From Actinomycetales bacterium (GTDB lineage: Bacteria > Actinomycetota > Actinomycetes > Actinomycetales > Microbacteriaceae), in contig JAATGV010000019.1 of NCBI GenBank assembly GCA_015654475.1, forward strand, positions 1-33,357: a DNA stretch of 33,357 nucleotides. Direction: 5' to 3'. The position numbers and the translations under genes were made by a program. The notes under the pieces are model-generated. The model worked only from the letters and a program-made list of their open reading frames with translations. It made no database searches and was not told the DNA's origin. This document shows positions 1 to 10,118 of the stretch, piece after piece. The first letter of the stretch is position 1, and each line of letters begins with the position of its first letter.

Positions 1-332
<332 letters not shown>

Positions 333-336
333 ATTT

Positions 337-358
337 GATGACCACCGAAGCGATCATC
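337..358 (-). other. pre-16S leader hairpin with UUCG loop
   Basis: On the minus strand GATGATCGC and GTGGTCATC pair over 9 bp (two G-U pairs) around a TTCG tetraloop, ending about 5 nt before the estimated mature 16S 5' end. C(UUCG)G is an exceptionally stable loop. The position suggests a processing or folding element of the pre-rRNA, by inference. Confidence 0.65.
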
Positions 359-464
359 ACATCTTTTGTCCACATTCAACCGGAATAGGCATCATGTGAA
401 CGAGTTTGTCTTGGCAAATCAGACTGTCAATGCTGACAATCTATCTAACCAAAGGAATCTCAAA

Positions 465-480
465 CACTTCTTACGAAGTG
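465..480 (-). other. small leader hairpin with GUAA (GNRA) loop
   Basis: On the minus strand CACTTC-GTAA-GAAGTG is a perfect 6-bp stem with a GNRA tetraloop. It lies inside the transcribed rRNA leader between the boxA-like element and the 16S gene. A nearby 14-bp inverted repeat, TGTCA-N4-TGACA (425-438), is in the same leader. Confidence 0.5.
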
Positions 481-505
481 CCGAGGTATTTGGCATCGAC
501 ATTGT

Positions 506-525
506 GCACGCTGTTGAGTTCTCAA
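506..525 (-). promoter_or_regulatory. boxA-like antitermination element of the rRNA leader
   Basis: The minus strand reads TTGAGAACTCAACAGCGTGC. This closely resembles the TTTGAGAACTCAA element conserved in actinobacterial rRNA leaders and spacers, where it is linked to Nus-factor antitermination and processing. The assignment is from memory of the motif and its position upstream of 16S. Confidence 0.55.
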
Positions 526-581
526 GGATCGGACGCTCCTGGCTGTTTACCCGTAGGCAACCCTTCCAGGGCAACTTCTCC

Positions 582-609
582 ATCATACACACCTGAACTT
601 TTCTGTCAA
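582..609 (-). promoter_or_regulatory. rRNA promoter, proximal (TTGACA-N16-TATGAT)
   Basis: The complement of 604-609 is TTGACA and the complement of 582-587 is TATGAT, with a 16-bp spacer. This is the best -35/-10 pair in the leader, with a predicted start near 575, about 240 nt ahead of mature 16S. Confidence 0.7.
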
Positions 610-651
610 ACCGACATGCGGTCCGACTGAAATTATCCTGTGTGGATGATC

Positions 652-680
652 ATCCTACGCGCTCTTTAACAACCACGCAA
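652..680 (-). promoter_or_regulatory. candidate rRNA promoter, middle (TTGCGT-N17-TAGGAT)
   Basis: The -35 TTGCGT is the complement of 675-680, and the -10 TAGGAT (a common actinobacterial -10) is the complement of 652-657. The spacer is exactly 17 bp. It would start near 645. Tandem promoters are usual for rRNA operons. Confidence 0.5.
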
Positions 681-767
681 TGCGCAGTTGCTGTGAAGCA
701 GTAGGATGGTCCCGCTTGAGGCCGGTAATCTCTTCCGATTTCCGCACCTTTGGGGTGACAAGAGAAA

Positions 768-796
768 ACATTACGGGCATGTTTCGAGTGATGCAA
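768..796 (-). promoter_or_regulatory. candidate rRNA promoter, distal (TTGCAT-N17-TAATGT)
   Basis: The -35 TTGCAT is the complement of 791-796 and the -10 TAATGT is the complement of 768-773, with a 17-bp spacer. It faces the 16S gene and is the most upstream of three evenly good promoter-like sequences. Confidence 0.5.
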
Positions 797-965
797 ATTG
801 AGCGGATCGTCCGGGCGTGTCGTTTGGGGTTTTGCCCGTATTCATAGGGATTTTGGCGCTCGTCATTCGTGGCACCCGCACCTCCACACCTGAAGCGCAG
901 ATCTGCCGTTACGTCAGCCAGAGACCACCGGTGCCGAAAGACGCCCCATTGGCTAGCCTCGATGC

Positions 966-1205
966 ATGGACTACATCGCGTACGTTACCCCGGGTGCTCG
1001 CGACGGCGATCGGGTGGAGGCCATCGAGAATGACGTCGGGGCGATGCCCGCACTTGTCGTTCGTGTTCGCGCTCGAGCCTCCGACGGGCAGGCGAACGCC
1101 GCAGTCGTCGCGGCAGTCGCCAACTACCTCCATAAGCCGAAGAGAGACGTCAGTATTCATCGTGGACATACCTCACGAACAAAAGTGGTCCGCGTCCAGG
1201 ACTGA
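966..1205 (+). CDS. DUF167 (YggU-like) small protein
   Basis: This 79-aa protein matches the DUF167/YggU family over its C-terminal half. It shows VRVRA, then ASDGQANAAVV, a short PKRDVSIHRG segment and TSRTKVVRV, as in the family pattern of a DGxAN helix followed by GxxSRxKxxxI. The function is unknown; the family is a small alpha/beta fold. The gene diverges from the rRNA operon and converges on the gene ending at 1289. No Shine-Dalgarno sequence precedes the ATG. TAGCCT at 954-959 sits 6 nt ahead of it, so a leaderless transcript is likely. The N-terminal 30 residues are less typical but fit the family length of 75-100 aa. Confidence 0.85.
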   Translation: MDYIAYVTPGARDGDRVEAIENDVGAMPALVVRVRARASDGQANAAVVAAVANYLHKPKRDVSIHRGHTSRTKVVRVQD

Positions 1206-1288
1206 CGACAGGTCCGGTAGCTCGAATCGTTAGGCGATGAGCCAGTCAGCCATAGGAGCGTTACGCTGCGGTCGAGAAAAGGGCCGCA

Positions 1289-2128
1289 CTACAGCGACTG
1301 GCAAGCCAAGTAATCTTCGCTGAACGCGTCACTGAAATCGCTGAGGGCGTCGCTGAAATCTGTCGACGCATCAGGGTCGCCATCAATCATCCCTTGCAGC
1401 ACATCCACATACTCCTGATAGGCGCGTCGGCTCTCACGCGAAGGGGCAGCGTCCGCAAGGGCCTGATACTTTTTGACGATTGCGTTGAGCACGCTCTTGT
1501 CGGTGTAATCAAGTTCTCCCGTCGAGAACGTGTACAGGTCGTCGGCCACCGCGCAGAACTCGGCAGTGACGGTGTCGGCTCCGCCACCTGCGCTTGCGCT
1601 TGGTTCATCGCTCACCGGTGGTTCACTCGTGGCCGCCGCATCGTCCGAAGGCGTCGCGAGCACCGAACTTTCCGCGCTATTCGCAGCGTCGACGACCGAA
1701 TTGCCTGCGTTCACAAGCACGGTGCCGACAATGAGGGCCCCGATGATACCGAGCAGCACGACGCCACCGACAACGAGACCGATGATGAGACCAGTCCTGC
1801 TCTTCTTCGGCGGCACAGCGGTTGGATAACCCTCGGGTGCGACGGAAGAAGCAGGATAAGCCTGCCCACCATCAGCGGGGGTCCAGTTCGGAGCACCCGG
1901 ACCTGGCGCGGGCGGCAGCACAGGACGTGCCGCAGCCGCGCGGGCTTCGACAGCAGCCCGCACGTCGGGATTACCCTGGGCGGCGAGCCAGTTGAGGAGT
2001 TCCACATAGGCGTTGGGATGGGCGGCGATCGCAGCGTGCAGGTCAGGACGCTGTCCCGCAATCTCCGCGAGTTCTGCGGCACTAGTCGCCGGGTCATGAA
2101 CCTTATCGAGCAGAACGTCATCTGACAT
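1289..2128 (-). CDS. hypothetical membrane-anchored protein with variant leucine-rich-repeat-like N-terminus
   Basis: This 279-aa protein has no firm function. Residues about 5-70 form a helical, Ala-rich segment (AELAEIAGQRPDLHAAIAAH, then NPDVRAAVEARAAA) resembling the variant LRR domain seen at the N-terminus of several actinobacterial membrane proteins. A Pro-rich linker follows. A single membrane helix, GLIIGLVVGGVVLLGIIGAL, lies near residues 112-135 with basic residues (KKSR) just before it, so the N-terminus should be cytoplasmic. After an Asp/Ser/Ala-rich spacer, the outer domain of about 90 residues has two Cys (EFCAVADDLY and the C-terminal LACQSL) that could form a disulfide. The ATG at 2128 is chosen over an upstream start because GGAGGGG precedes it. 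Confidence 0.7.
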   Translation of the reverse strand: MSDDVLLDKVHDPATSAAELAEIAGQRPDLHAAIAAHPNAYVELLNWLAAQGNPDVRAAVEARAAAARPVLPPAPGPGAPNWTPADGGQAYPASSVAPEGYPTAVPPKKSRTGLIIGLVVGGVVLLGIIGALIVGTVLVNAGNSVVDAANSAESSVLATPSDDAAATSEPPVSDEPSASAGGGADTVTAEFCAVADDLYTFSTGELDYTDKSVLNAIVKKYQALADAAPSRESRRAYQEYVDVLQGMIDGDPDASTDFSDALSDFSDAFSEDYLACQSL

Positions 2129-2310
2129 GGGCCCCTCCATTCGTGTCTTGGGCTGTTTGCTCAAGGACCCGACCCCCGCACAAAACCGCACCCTCATGCG
2201 ACACGAGCACTATGACCGCATCACAAAGCCGTATTCCCCAGACAGGAGAACTCACGCACGAGTATATCCACACCCCAAGGATCTCCTGTGAAAAGAACCC
2301 GAGTCGTGCC

Positions 2311-3609
2311 CTACCCGGATATCACCCCACCGAGGGTCTTCTTGCCTCGACGGACAATGGCGAACTTGCCGTGCAACAGCACACCGATCGTCGCATCCAC
2401 CGCATCGACCTTGGCATTGTTGACATAGACCCCCCCCTGCGTGATAGCTCGGCGGGCTTCGCTGAGCGACGAAACAAGGCCGGTCCTGGTCAAGGCATCA
2501 ACCACGCTCAGATCAGCATCACCCGCAGTGTTCGGCAGTGCGTCGATTGCTGCGGCAAGTGCAGAGACATCGACATCAGCGAGATCGCCATCGCCGAACA
2601 AAGCCGCCGAAGCGGCGATCGCAGCCCGTGTCTCATCCAAACCATGGACAAGCGACGTCACCTCGAATGCGAGCGCACGCTGCGCCTCGCGCTTATACGG
2701 TTCGGTTGCCACAGCTTGTTGCAGCCGCATGATCTCGGCGCGAGTCAAGAACGTGAACACCTTGAGTCGCTCGATCACGTCCTCGTCAGAGGTATTCACC
2801 CAGAATTGGTAAAACGCGTACGGGCTGGTCAGTGTGGGATCAAGCCACACAGCGTTGCCCTCCGACTTTCCGAACTTTGTGCCATCGGAGTTGGTGATCA
2901 GAGGAGTGCCAAAAGCGTGCACCGACGCACCCTCAGCCTTACGAATCAAGTCAGTGCCCGCCGTCAGGTTGCCCCACTGGTCCTGACCGCCCGTTTGCAA
3001 GACGCAACCGAACCTCCGGTACAACTCCAGGAAATCCATCCCCTGCAGAACCTGGTAGCTGAACTCCGTGTACGAGATACCTGCTTCGGAGTTCAGTCGC
3101 GCGCTCACAGCGTCCTTGGCAAGCATCGAATTCACCCGGAAATTTTTGCCGATGTCGCGAAGCAGATCGATCGCGCTCAACTGCGATGTCCAATCGAGAT
3201 TGTTCACGATCGACACGCCATTCGGCCCGTCGGCACTGAGAAAGCGCGCGATCTGGCCTTTCAGATACTCGACCCAGCGGGCAACCGTCTCTTTGTCGTT
3301 GAGCGTGCGCTCCGCGGTCGGCTTCGGATCACCGATCAAGCCAGTCGCGCCGCCAACCAAACCAAGCGGATGATGACCGGCCAATTGCAGGCGACGCATC
3401 GTCAACAGCTGAACGAGATTTCCCAGGTGCAGGCTCGGCGCCGTCGGGTCGAAACCGCAGTAATAAGTGATCATTCCCTGCTCAAGGGTGTGCTGCAGAG
3501 CACCCAAATCTGTCGACACGGCGATCAGACCGCGCCACTGCAACTCGTCGAGCACACCATCGAATGTGTCGTCGTTGCGCTGTGCGTCAAGGATTGAGGA
3601 GGGGGACAT
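2311..3609 (-). CDS. tyrS: tyrosyl-tRNA synthetase
   Basis: This class I aminoacyl-tRNA synthetase charges tRNA-Tyr in the cytoplasm. The 432-aa length is normal for bacterial TyrS. The Rossmann catalytic domain carries the HIGH-type signature HLGN (residues 61-64, after [10 protein letters not shown]) and the KMSKS-type loop KFGKS (245-249, after SDGT), the usual form in this family. The C-terminal 65 residues are an S4 RNA-binding domain ([19 protein letters not shown]). The ATG at 3609 is preferred because GAGGTGA stands 5 nt upstream; an in-frame extension to 3705 is unlike the family. The gene is transcribed alone. No T-box-like leader was recognised in the 178 nt before the next plus-strand ORF. 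Confidence 0.97.
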   Translation of the reverse strand: MSPSSILDAQRNDDTFDGVLDELQWRGLIAVSTDLGALQHTLEQGMITYYCGFDPTAPSLHLGNLVQLLTMRRLQLAGHHPLGLVGGATGLIGDPKPTAERTLNDKETVARWVEYLKGQIARFLSADGPNGVSIVNNLDWTSQLSAIDLLRDIGKNFRVNSMLAKDAVSARLNSEAGISYTEFSYQVLQGMDFLELYRRFGCVLQTGGQDQWGNLTAGTDLIRKAEGASVHAFGTPLITNSDGTKFGKSEGNAVWLDPTLTSPYAFYQFWVNTSDEDVIERLKVFTFLTRAEIMRLQQAVATEPYKREAQRALAFEVTSLVHGLDETRAAIAASAALFGDGDLADVDVSALAAAIDALPNTAGDADLSVVDALTRTGLVSSLSEARRAITQGGVYVNNAKVDAVDATIGVLLHGKFAIVRRGKKTLGGVISG

Positions 3610-3774
3610 ATCGATCACCTCACTACCGTACCAAGCTCCGTCCTCGCAATCGACGCAGAAAAACAAGATCATCGACGGCACCGGTACCGGCCGACACGGA
3701 AGCACTGGCTGACCCGCGGCAGCTCCGTATTCACCGCACCGCCGCGTTCACCCGATGGCGCGACGCTGCCCAGG

Positions 3775-3780
3775 TAGGAT
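3775..3780 (+). promoter_or_regulatory. -10 box (TAGGAT) of a leaderless transcript
   Basis: TAGGAT is followed by 7 nt and then the ATG at 3788, so transcription would begin at or next to the start codon. The same bases (AGGTAGGA) could instead be read as a Shine-Dalgarno sequence. No clear -35 is visible. Confidence 0.4.
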
Positions 3781-3787
3781 TGGCGCA

Positions 3788-3892
3788 ATGCGTGCACAGG
3801 ATCGAGACATCGACTCGAGAACTCGGGCGATGCTCGACAATTCGCTTGGCCGCGTGGCCACTGGCTCAACGAGACTCAAGGCGAGTCATTGA
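3788..3892 (+). CDS. possible 34-aa small protein overlapping the femX start
   Basis: The ATG at 3788 opens a 34-codon frame (begins MRAQDRDIDSRTRAMLDN, basic and hydrophilic, ends LKASH). Its TGA overlaps the TTG start of the next gene in a TTGA arrangement, which is typical of translational coupling. It has either a leaderless -10 or a strong AGGTAGGA Shine-Dalgarno in front. No family is recognised. It could be a leader peptide whose translation opens the weak TTG start of the aminoacyltransferase gene, or chance. It is not an N-terminal extension of that enzyme, since it lies in another frame. Confidence 0.4.
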   Translation: MRAQDRDIDSRTRAMLDNSLGRVATGSTRLKASH

Positions 3893-4830
3893 AAGAAGAT
3901 CTCCCATTGCATCCACATTTTCTGCAAACTACGGCCTGGGGTGAATTCCAGAAGCAGATCGGAAACCAGCTCTTCACCGACCAAGGCTCCGGTTGGCAAT
4001 ATCACGCCTATCGTGAGAAGGGGCGGTTCAACACCCGGCTGTATGCACCGTACGGACCTGTCGCGTCAGACGGCGACTCGCTGAGTGCCGCATTGGCGAG
4101 CTTGGAAAGGCAGGCAGCCGCATCCGGCTGCGACTTCGTACGAGTAGAACCGACCGGTTCTGACACCACAGAAACCAGAGCGTTGCTGAGCTCACTCGGA
4201 TACCGGCGTGCCGATCGTCTCCAGCCCGAAGACACTTGGCGCCTCGACCTCAGCGTCGGCACGGAGGCCCTGCTTGCCGGGATGCGCGCGACCAACCGCA
4301 ACTTGCACCGCAATTTCGCCAAGAAAGGCCTCAGCGTTCGGCAGAGCCACGACCCAGGCGAGATATCGATCCTGGTTGACCTGCTCGGCGGCGTGGCCAG
4401 ACACAACGCCATCACCCCACACTCGCGCTCGTACTTCGAAACTCAGGCACGAACACTGATGCCCAGCGGCGATGCCTCCCTCTTCATCGTCGACGCGGCG
4501 GGGGCGCCAGTGGCTGCCGCATTCGTCTATGAGACGTCCTCGACAAGGTATTACGCACACGCAGCAGCGAACTACGAGCATCGCAAACTCGCCCCAGGAA
4601 CGATCCTGGTCTCTAGCATGATCATGGATGCCGCGGAGCTAGGCAAATCGACGTTCGACTTCATGGGCATTGCGCCGAACGACGATCCGAACCACCCTTG
4701 GGCCGGATTCACGGAGTTCAAGAAGACGTTCGGCGGCTATCCCGTGCACTACGCCGGTACGTGGGAAAAACCGCTCAAGAGGCTGCATTACGCGGCATTC
4801 CAGTTAGCGAAGCGCATCCTCGAGAAGTAG
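3889..4830 (+). CDS. FemX/FemAB-family peptidoglycan-bridge aminoacyltransferase
   Basis: This 313-aa protein is of the FemABX/MurMN type, which uses aminoacyl-tRNA to add amino acids to the stem peptide of lipid II on the cytoplasmic face of the membrane. It opens with the family's HFLQTTAWGEFQ signature (residues 9-20). The first GNAT-like half runs through about residue 110. The second half contains the TNRNLHRNFAKKGL helix (about 135-148) and the closing GNAT core FDFMGIAPNDDPNHPWAGF and TEFKKTFGG. These Fem-type motifs support a cell-wall cross-bridge or resistance role; which amino acid is added cannot be told. The start is TTG, overlapping the stop of a 34-codon ORF. It converges with argH, leaving 21 nt between. 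Confidence 0.88.
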   Translation: MKEDLPLHPHFLQTTAWGEFQKQIGNQLFTDQGSGWQYHAYREKGRFNTRLYAPYGPVASDGDSLSAALASLERQAAASGCDFVRVEPTGSDTTETRALLSSLGYRRADRLQPEDTWRLDLSVGTEALLAGMRATNRNLHRNFAKKGLSVRQSHDPGEISILVDLLGGVARHNAITPHSRSYFETQARTLMPSGDASLFIVDAAGAPVAAAFVYETSSTRYYAHAAANYEHRKLAPGTILVSSMIMDAAELGKSTFDFMGIAPNDDPNHPWAGFTEFKKTFGGYPVHYAGTWEKPLKRLHYAAFQLAKRILEK

Positions 4831-4851
4831 CTCGTCAAAGAGGCCCACGCG

Positions 4852-7217
<2,366 letters not shown>

Positions 7218-7294
7218 TCGCGAGGCGCCGCTCGCGGACGCGGAGCGCCGTTCTTCGCTATTCACCGACGAACGACACAGGAAAGGGCGCAAGG

Positions 7295-8197
7295 CTATGC
7301 GGCCGCGGCACCCGCGCCAATCACAGGCAAGGAGTCAGCAGGTTCGATCGTGTTCCGAAGCGCCCGGACAAGTGGCGACCATTCCCGCCTTTCCGGTCCG
7401 CTGAACACAAGGTGCCGACGCGCAGTAGTCGTGAGTGGAAGGTTGACCAACCCACGAGGGAGCATCCCGCGCCCGATCGATGGAAATATGGTGACGCCTA
7501 TTCCCGCTGCCACCATGCCGAGAAGCGACCCGATATCGCTCACGATGTTGGCCGGCCGGAACGTTGGGTCGGCGTCTCGCATGATCTGCTCGACGTATTG
7601 ACCGCACGCGCCTGCCGAGCACAGGAAAGGGTCATCGAGGAGGTCGGCGGGATCAATGACCGCCTCGCCCGCGAGTGGATGGTCGGTGCGTAGCGTTGCC
7701 TCGTATTCGTCGTGCCCGACCTCAATGGCGTCAGGGTGGACATGTGTGGGGTTGACCAGGATAGCGGCGTCGACAAGGCCGCCATCGAGCCACGTCTGCA
7801 GTTCGTCGTCATCGCCCTCGAACACTTGAAAGCGAATGCTCGGATATGCGGCCCGCCAACCATCCATCAGGCTTGGCAGCAAAGCGAAGGCGACCGTGGG
7901 TGCGACCGCGAGCCGGACGAGGCCCGCAGTGCCCTCTCGGTTCTGCGCTGCGGCGTTCACGACTGCATCGGTAGCCGCCACAGCCGACCGAGCGTGCGGC
8001 AGAACCTGTGCACCGAGCGCCGTGAGCCGCACGCTCGGGCGACGCGTGAGCACGGCGGCGCCGAGCTCCACCTCCAGCGCAGAGAGGGCATGCGATACGG
8101 CGGATTGACTGGTGAGAAGGTAATCGGCCGCAGCCGCAAAACTCCCTGCGTCGACGATCGCGACAAAGGATCGGAGCTGCGCGAGCGATATAGACAT
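7295..8197 (-). CDS. LysR-family transcriptional regulator
   Basis: This 300-aa protein has a standard LysR N-terminal winged HTH (ISLAQLRSFVAIVDAGSFAA, then TSQSAVSHALSALEVELGAA, residues about 2-60). A linker helix follows, then a periplasmic-binding-protein-like effector domain (from about residue 90, beginning GLVRLAVAPTVAFALLPSLM). It is divergent from an EamA-type exporter with starts about 70 nt apart, the classic layout of a LysR protein controlling its divergent neighbour. The position inside an arginine cluster hints that the effector or exported compound could be an amino acid, like ArgP/LysE systems, but that is inference. The Cys in its sensor domain (LCSAGACGQY) is not assigned a role. 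Confidence 0.92.
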   Translation of the reverse strand: MSISLAQLRSFVAIVDAGSFAAAADYLLTSQSAVSHALSALEVELGAAVLTRRPSVRLTALGAQVLPHARSAVAATDAVVNAAAQNREGTAGLVRLAVAPTVAFALLPSLMDGWRAAYPSIRFQVFEGDDDELQTWLDGGLVDAAILVNPTHVHPDAIEVGHDEYEATLRTDHPLAGEAVIDPADLLDDPFLCSAGACGQYVEQIMRDADPTFRPANIVSDIGSLLGMVAAGIGVTIFPSIGRGMLPRGLVNLPLTTTARRHLVFSGPERREWSPLVRALRNTIEPADSLPVIGAGAAAA

Positions 8198-8247
8198 GAA
8201 TTTCTCTCATGATCGGATGAGTGAGACTTATTTGATTCATGATAGGG
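8196..8247. promoter_or_regulatory. candidate LysR operators between lysR and the exporter gene
   Basis: The short intergenic region holds an inverted repeat CTCAT-N6-ATGAG (8206-8221), an overlapping ATGA-N7-TCAT (8196-8210), and a direct repeat TCATGATNGG starting at 8207 and again at 8237. The 30-bp spacing of the direct repeat is about three helical turns, as expected for a LysR tetramer touching two sites on one face. The core CTCAT-N6-ATGAG resembles the T-N11-A-type dyads of this family. Confidence 0.45.
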
Positions 8248-8267
8248 CATCGCGCAGACTTCTGTTC

Positions 8268-9251
8268 ATGACACAACAGCCAGATACTCGCCGCCCGCGC
8301 ATTCCCACCTGGATCCTCTTCGCAGCGACAGGGTTCATCTGGGGAGCAAGCTTTCTCTTCATCAAGATCGGCGTAGAAGGACTCAACCCCATGCAAGTCG
8401 TGCTGTCACGACTCGCCTTCGGTTCAATCACGCTTGTCCTCGCGATGACAGTGACCCGAACGCCATGGATCCGTGACGCACGCACGCTCGGGCACGTCGT
8501 GGTGGCCGGGTTCTTTATCGCGGGTGTGCCGCTGCTGCTCTTCGCATGGGCGGCCCAATACCTGCCCTCGGGGATTTCTGCGATCTTCAACGCCACAACA
8601 CCATTGCTCACCCTGATCATCACAAGCATCGTTATCCCGAGCGAGCGGCTAGACCGGTGGCGAACCCTCGGAGTTCTCGTCGGTGCGGTCGGCATCGTGA
8701 CGGTCGTCGGGCCTTGGCGATATCTCGGCGACGTGCAAGCGCTTGGAGACTTCTCCCAGGCAGGACCCGCATACCTCGCCTGCCTCGGGGCGACCACCTG
8801 CTACGCCATCTCGTATGTGTATGTACGTCGGTTCGTCAACCTCAAGACGACGAATAGCCTCGCCATGACGACCGTGCAGATATCCAGCGCATTCGTGATC
8901 TTGCTTATCGCGTCACCGCTCATGGGCATATCCCAGCCGATCACACTCAGCGGCGGAATCATCGTGTCAATGGTGCTGCTCGGCGTGTTCGGAACCGGTT
9001 TCGCCTACATCTGGAACAACCAGGTGAATGCAGGGTGGGGACCGGTGCGGGCATCCATGGTCACCTACATCACTCCCATCGTCGGTGTCATACTCGGCGT
9101 GATCGTCTTGGGTGAAGCGGTGTCATGGAACGAGCCGGTTGGCATGATTGCGGTGCTGTTGGGGATTGCGATGGCCCAAGGATTGGTGCGGCCCCGCAGG
9201 CGCCGCGACAACGCCGCGGGAGTCAGCGGACTCGAACACTCAAACAGGTGA
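8268..9251 (+). CDS. EamA/DMT-family transporter (probable metabolite exporter)
   Basis: This 327-aa membrane protein has about ten hydrophobic helices in two EamA repeats, as in the drug/metabolite transporter superfamily. The first repeat opens with the characteristic WILFAATGFIWGASFLFIKI. The second carries GVFGTGFAYIWNNQVNAGWG and the terminal TPIVGVILGVIVLGEAVSW, both typical EamA signatures. Such proteins often export amino acids or related metabolites. The ATG at 8268 is chosen because upstream starts in the same frame would run through the lysR operator region. The last 29 bases overlap the 3' end of the convergent ddaH gene. Confidence 0.9.
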   Translation: MTQQPDTRRPRIPTWILFAATGFIWGASFLFIKIGVEGLNPMQVVLSRLAFGSITLVLAMTVTRTPWIRDARTLGHVVVAGFFIAGVPLLLFAWAAQYLPSGISAIFNATTPLLTLIITSIVIPSERLDRWRTLGVLVGAVGIVTVVGPWRYLGDVQALGDFSQAGPAYLACLGATTCYAISYVYVRRFVNLKTTNSLAMTTVQISSAFVILLIASPLMGISQPITLSGGIIVSMVLLGVFGTGFAYIWNNQVNAGWGPVRASMVTYITPIVGVILGVIVLGEAVSWNEPVGMIAVLLGIAMAQGLVRPRRRRDNAAGVSGLEHSNR

Positions 9252-9999
9252 CGCAGCCCTCAAGCTTCTCGAACTCGCCGATGTCGACCGTCACGACAGT
9301 CAAGCCGCGGTTGCGAAACAGGTCGGCGGACTTGGGCGCACGAGACGACATCAATACAGTCGATTCGTCCAACACCACGACGTGAGCTCCCGGCTCCTCG
9401 GGAACGGCCAAGAAGTTCGGGAATGCGGAAGGATCGTCCACAACCGGCTCGAACCCGATGAACGTGCCGTCTGGCAACGCAGTGACCGCGCTCTTCAAAT
9501 GCAGCGCCTTCGTCATCGGAATCGGCGCGACGGTATAACCAAGCGGCTTCACTATCGCCTCAAGCTGCCGGATCCCCTCGGCATTCGTGCGGCCGCCTTG
9601 GCCCACGTACACCACCGTGCCAACCTTCAGCACGTCACCGCCGTCGAGAGTGCCCAGCCCCTCGACATGAGCAACATCCAGCCCCAGGCCCGCAACAACG
9701 CGCTCGGCCGCCTCGGTCTCCGGCTTGCGAGAGTCGGCTCCGGGATGCGTCACAACCGCGACATCGCCGAACATCACCACGGCGTCTTCGATGAACACAG
9801 AATCGGGCAGATCATCGCGACGATCCACCCGCTCAATCGACCATCCCGAAGACGCGAGCGCATCGACGTACCCTTGCCATTGCGCCCGCGCAAGGTCAAG
9901 GTCGATCGGTGAGGCCTCAATGTGCGTGACAATGCCCTGTTGCAGCGACGCTGCAGGCTCACGCACTAGGGCTACGCGGTGTGGGTGGGTTGCGGTCAT
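9223..9999 (-). CDS. ddaH: dimethylargininase (N(G),N(G)-dimethylarginine dimethylaminohydrolase)
   Basis: This 258-aa protein of the pentein/amidinotransferase fold hydrolyses methylated arginines to citrulline plus (di)methylamine. The recognisable residues are DSVFIED (Glu71/Asp72 region), LDGGD (118-122), the catalytic His167 in TKALHLKS and the catalytic Cys252 in the C-terminal GCVTCLSVRVR. It sits directly behind argCJBD on the same strand, so its citrulline product would enter the pathway at the ArgF product. An arginine deiminase is less likely because the protein is short (about 260 versus 400 aa) and ends right after the Cys motif, as DDAH does. A 119-nt gap separates it from argD, so it may have its own promoter. 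Confidence 0.9.
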   Translation of the reverse strand: MTATHPHRVALVREPAASLQQGIVTHIEASPIDLDLARAQWQGYVDALASSGWSIERVDRRDDLPDSVFIEDAVVMFGDVAVVTHPGADSRKPETEAAERVVAGLGLDVAHVEGLGTLDGGDVLKVGTVVYVGQGGRTNAEGIRQLEAIVKPLGYTVAPIPMTKALHLKSAVTALPDGTFIGFEPVVDDPSAFPNFLAVPEEPGAHVVVLDESTVLMSSRAPKSADLFRNRGLTVVTVDIGEFEKLEGCVTCLSVRVR

Positions 10000-10062
10000 G
10001 GGCTCTTATTGCCTTTCATTTTGCGGAACAGACTCGTATCTTCGGGTCCTGAATGCCTAGCC

Positions 10063-10117
10063 GCGTAACCGGCGAGGTCGCCGAGCGCAAGGCAAGAGGG
10101 CGGGAGGGCGTAACCGG
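10063..10117. repeat. 10-bp direct repeat GCGTAACCGG between argD and ddaH
   Basis: GCGTAACCGG occurs at 10063-10072 and again at 10108-10117, 45 bp apart. The second copy ends 1 nt before the argD stop codon. The sequence between is GC-rich. It could be a regulator site for ddaH or chance. Confidence 0.35.
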
Positions 10118-10118
10118 T

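Larger units (their letters stand above)
333..965 (-). other. rRNA operon leader and promoter region, no protein gene
   Basis: No convincing reading frame lies in these 633 bases. The minus strand carries three promoter-like sequences (given separately), a boxA-like leader element and two small hairpins near the 16S start. This matches the usual actinobacterial arrangement of a long transcribed leader ahead of 16S. The part to the right of about 800 lies between the rRNA promoters and the start of the divergent DUF167 gene. Confidence 0.75.

Noticed and set aside
661-671. A GCTCTTTAACA string identical to the E. coli rRNA boxA core
   Set aside because: It is on the plus strand, opposite to the direction of the rRNA transcript, so it cannot be a boxA of this operon. 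The boxA-like element is taken at 506-525 on the minus strand.
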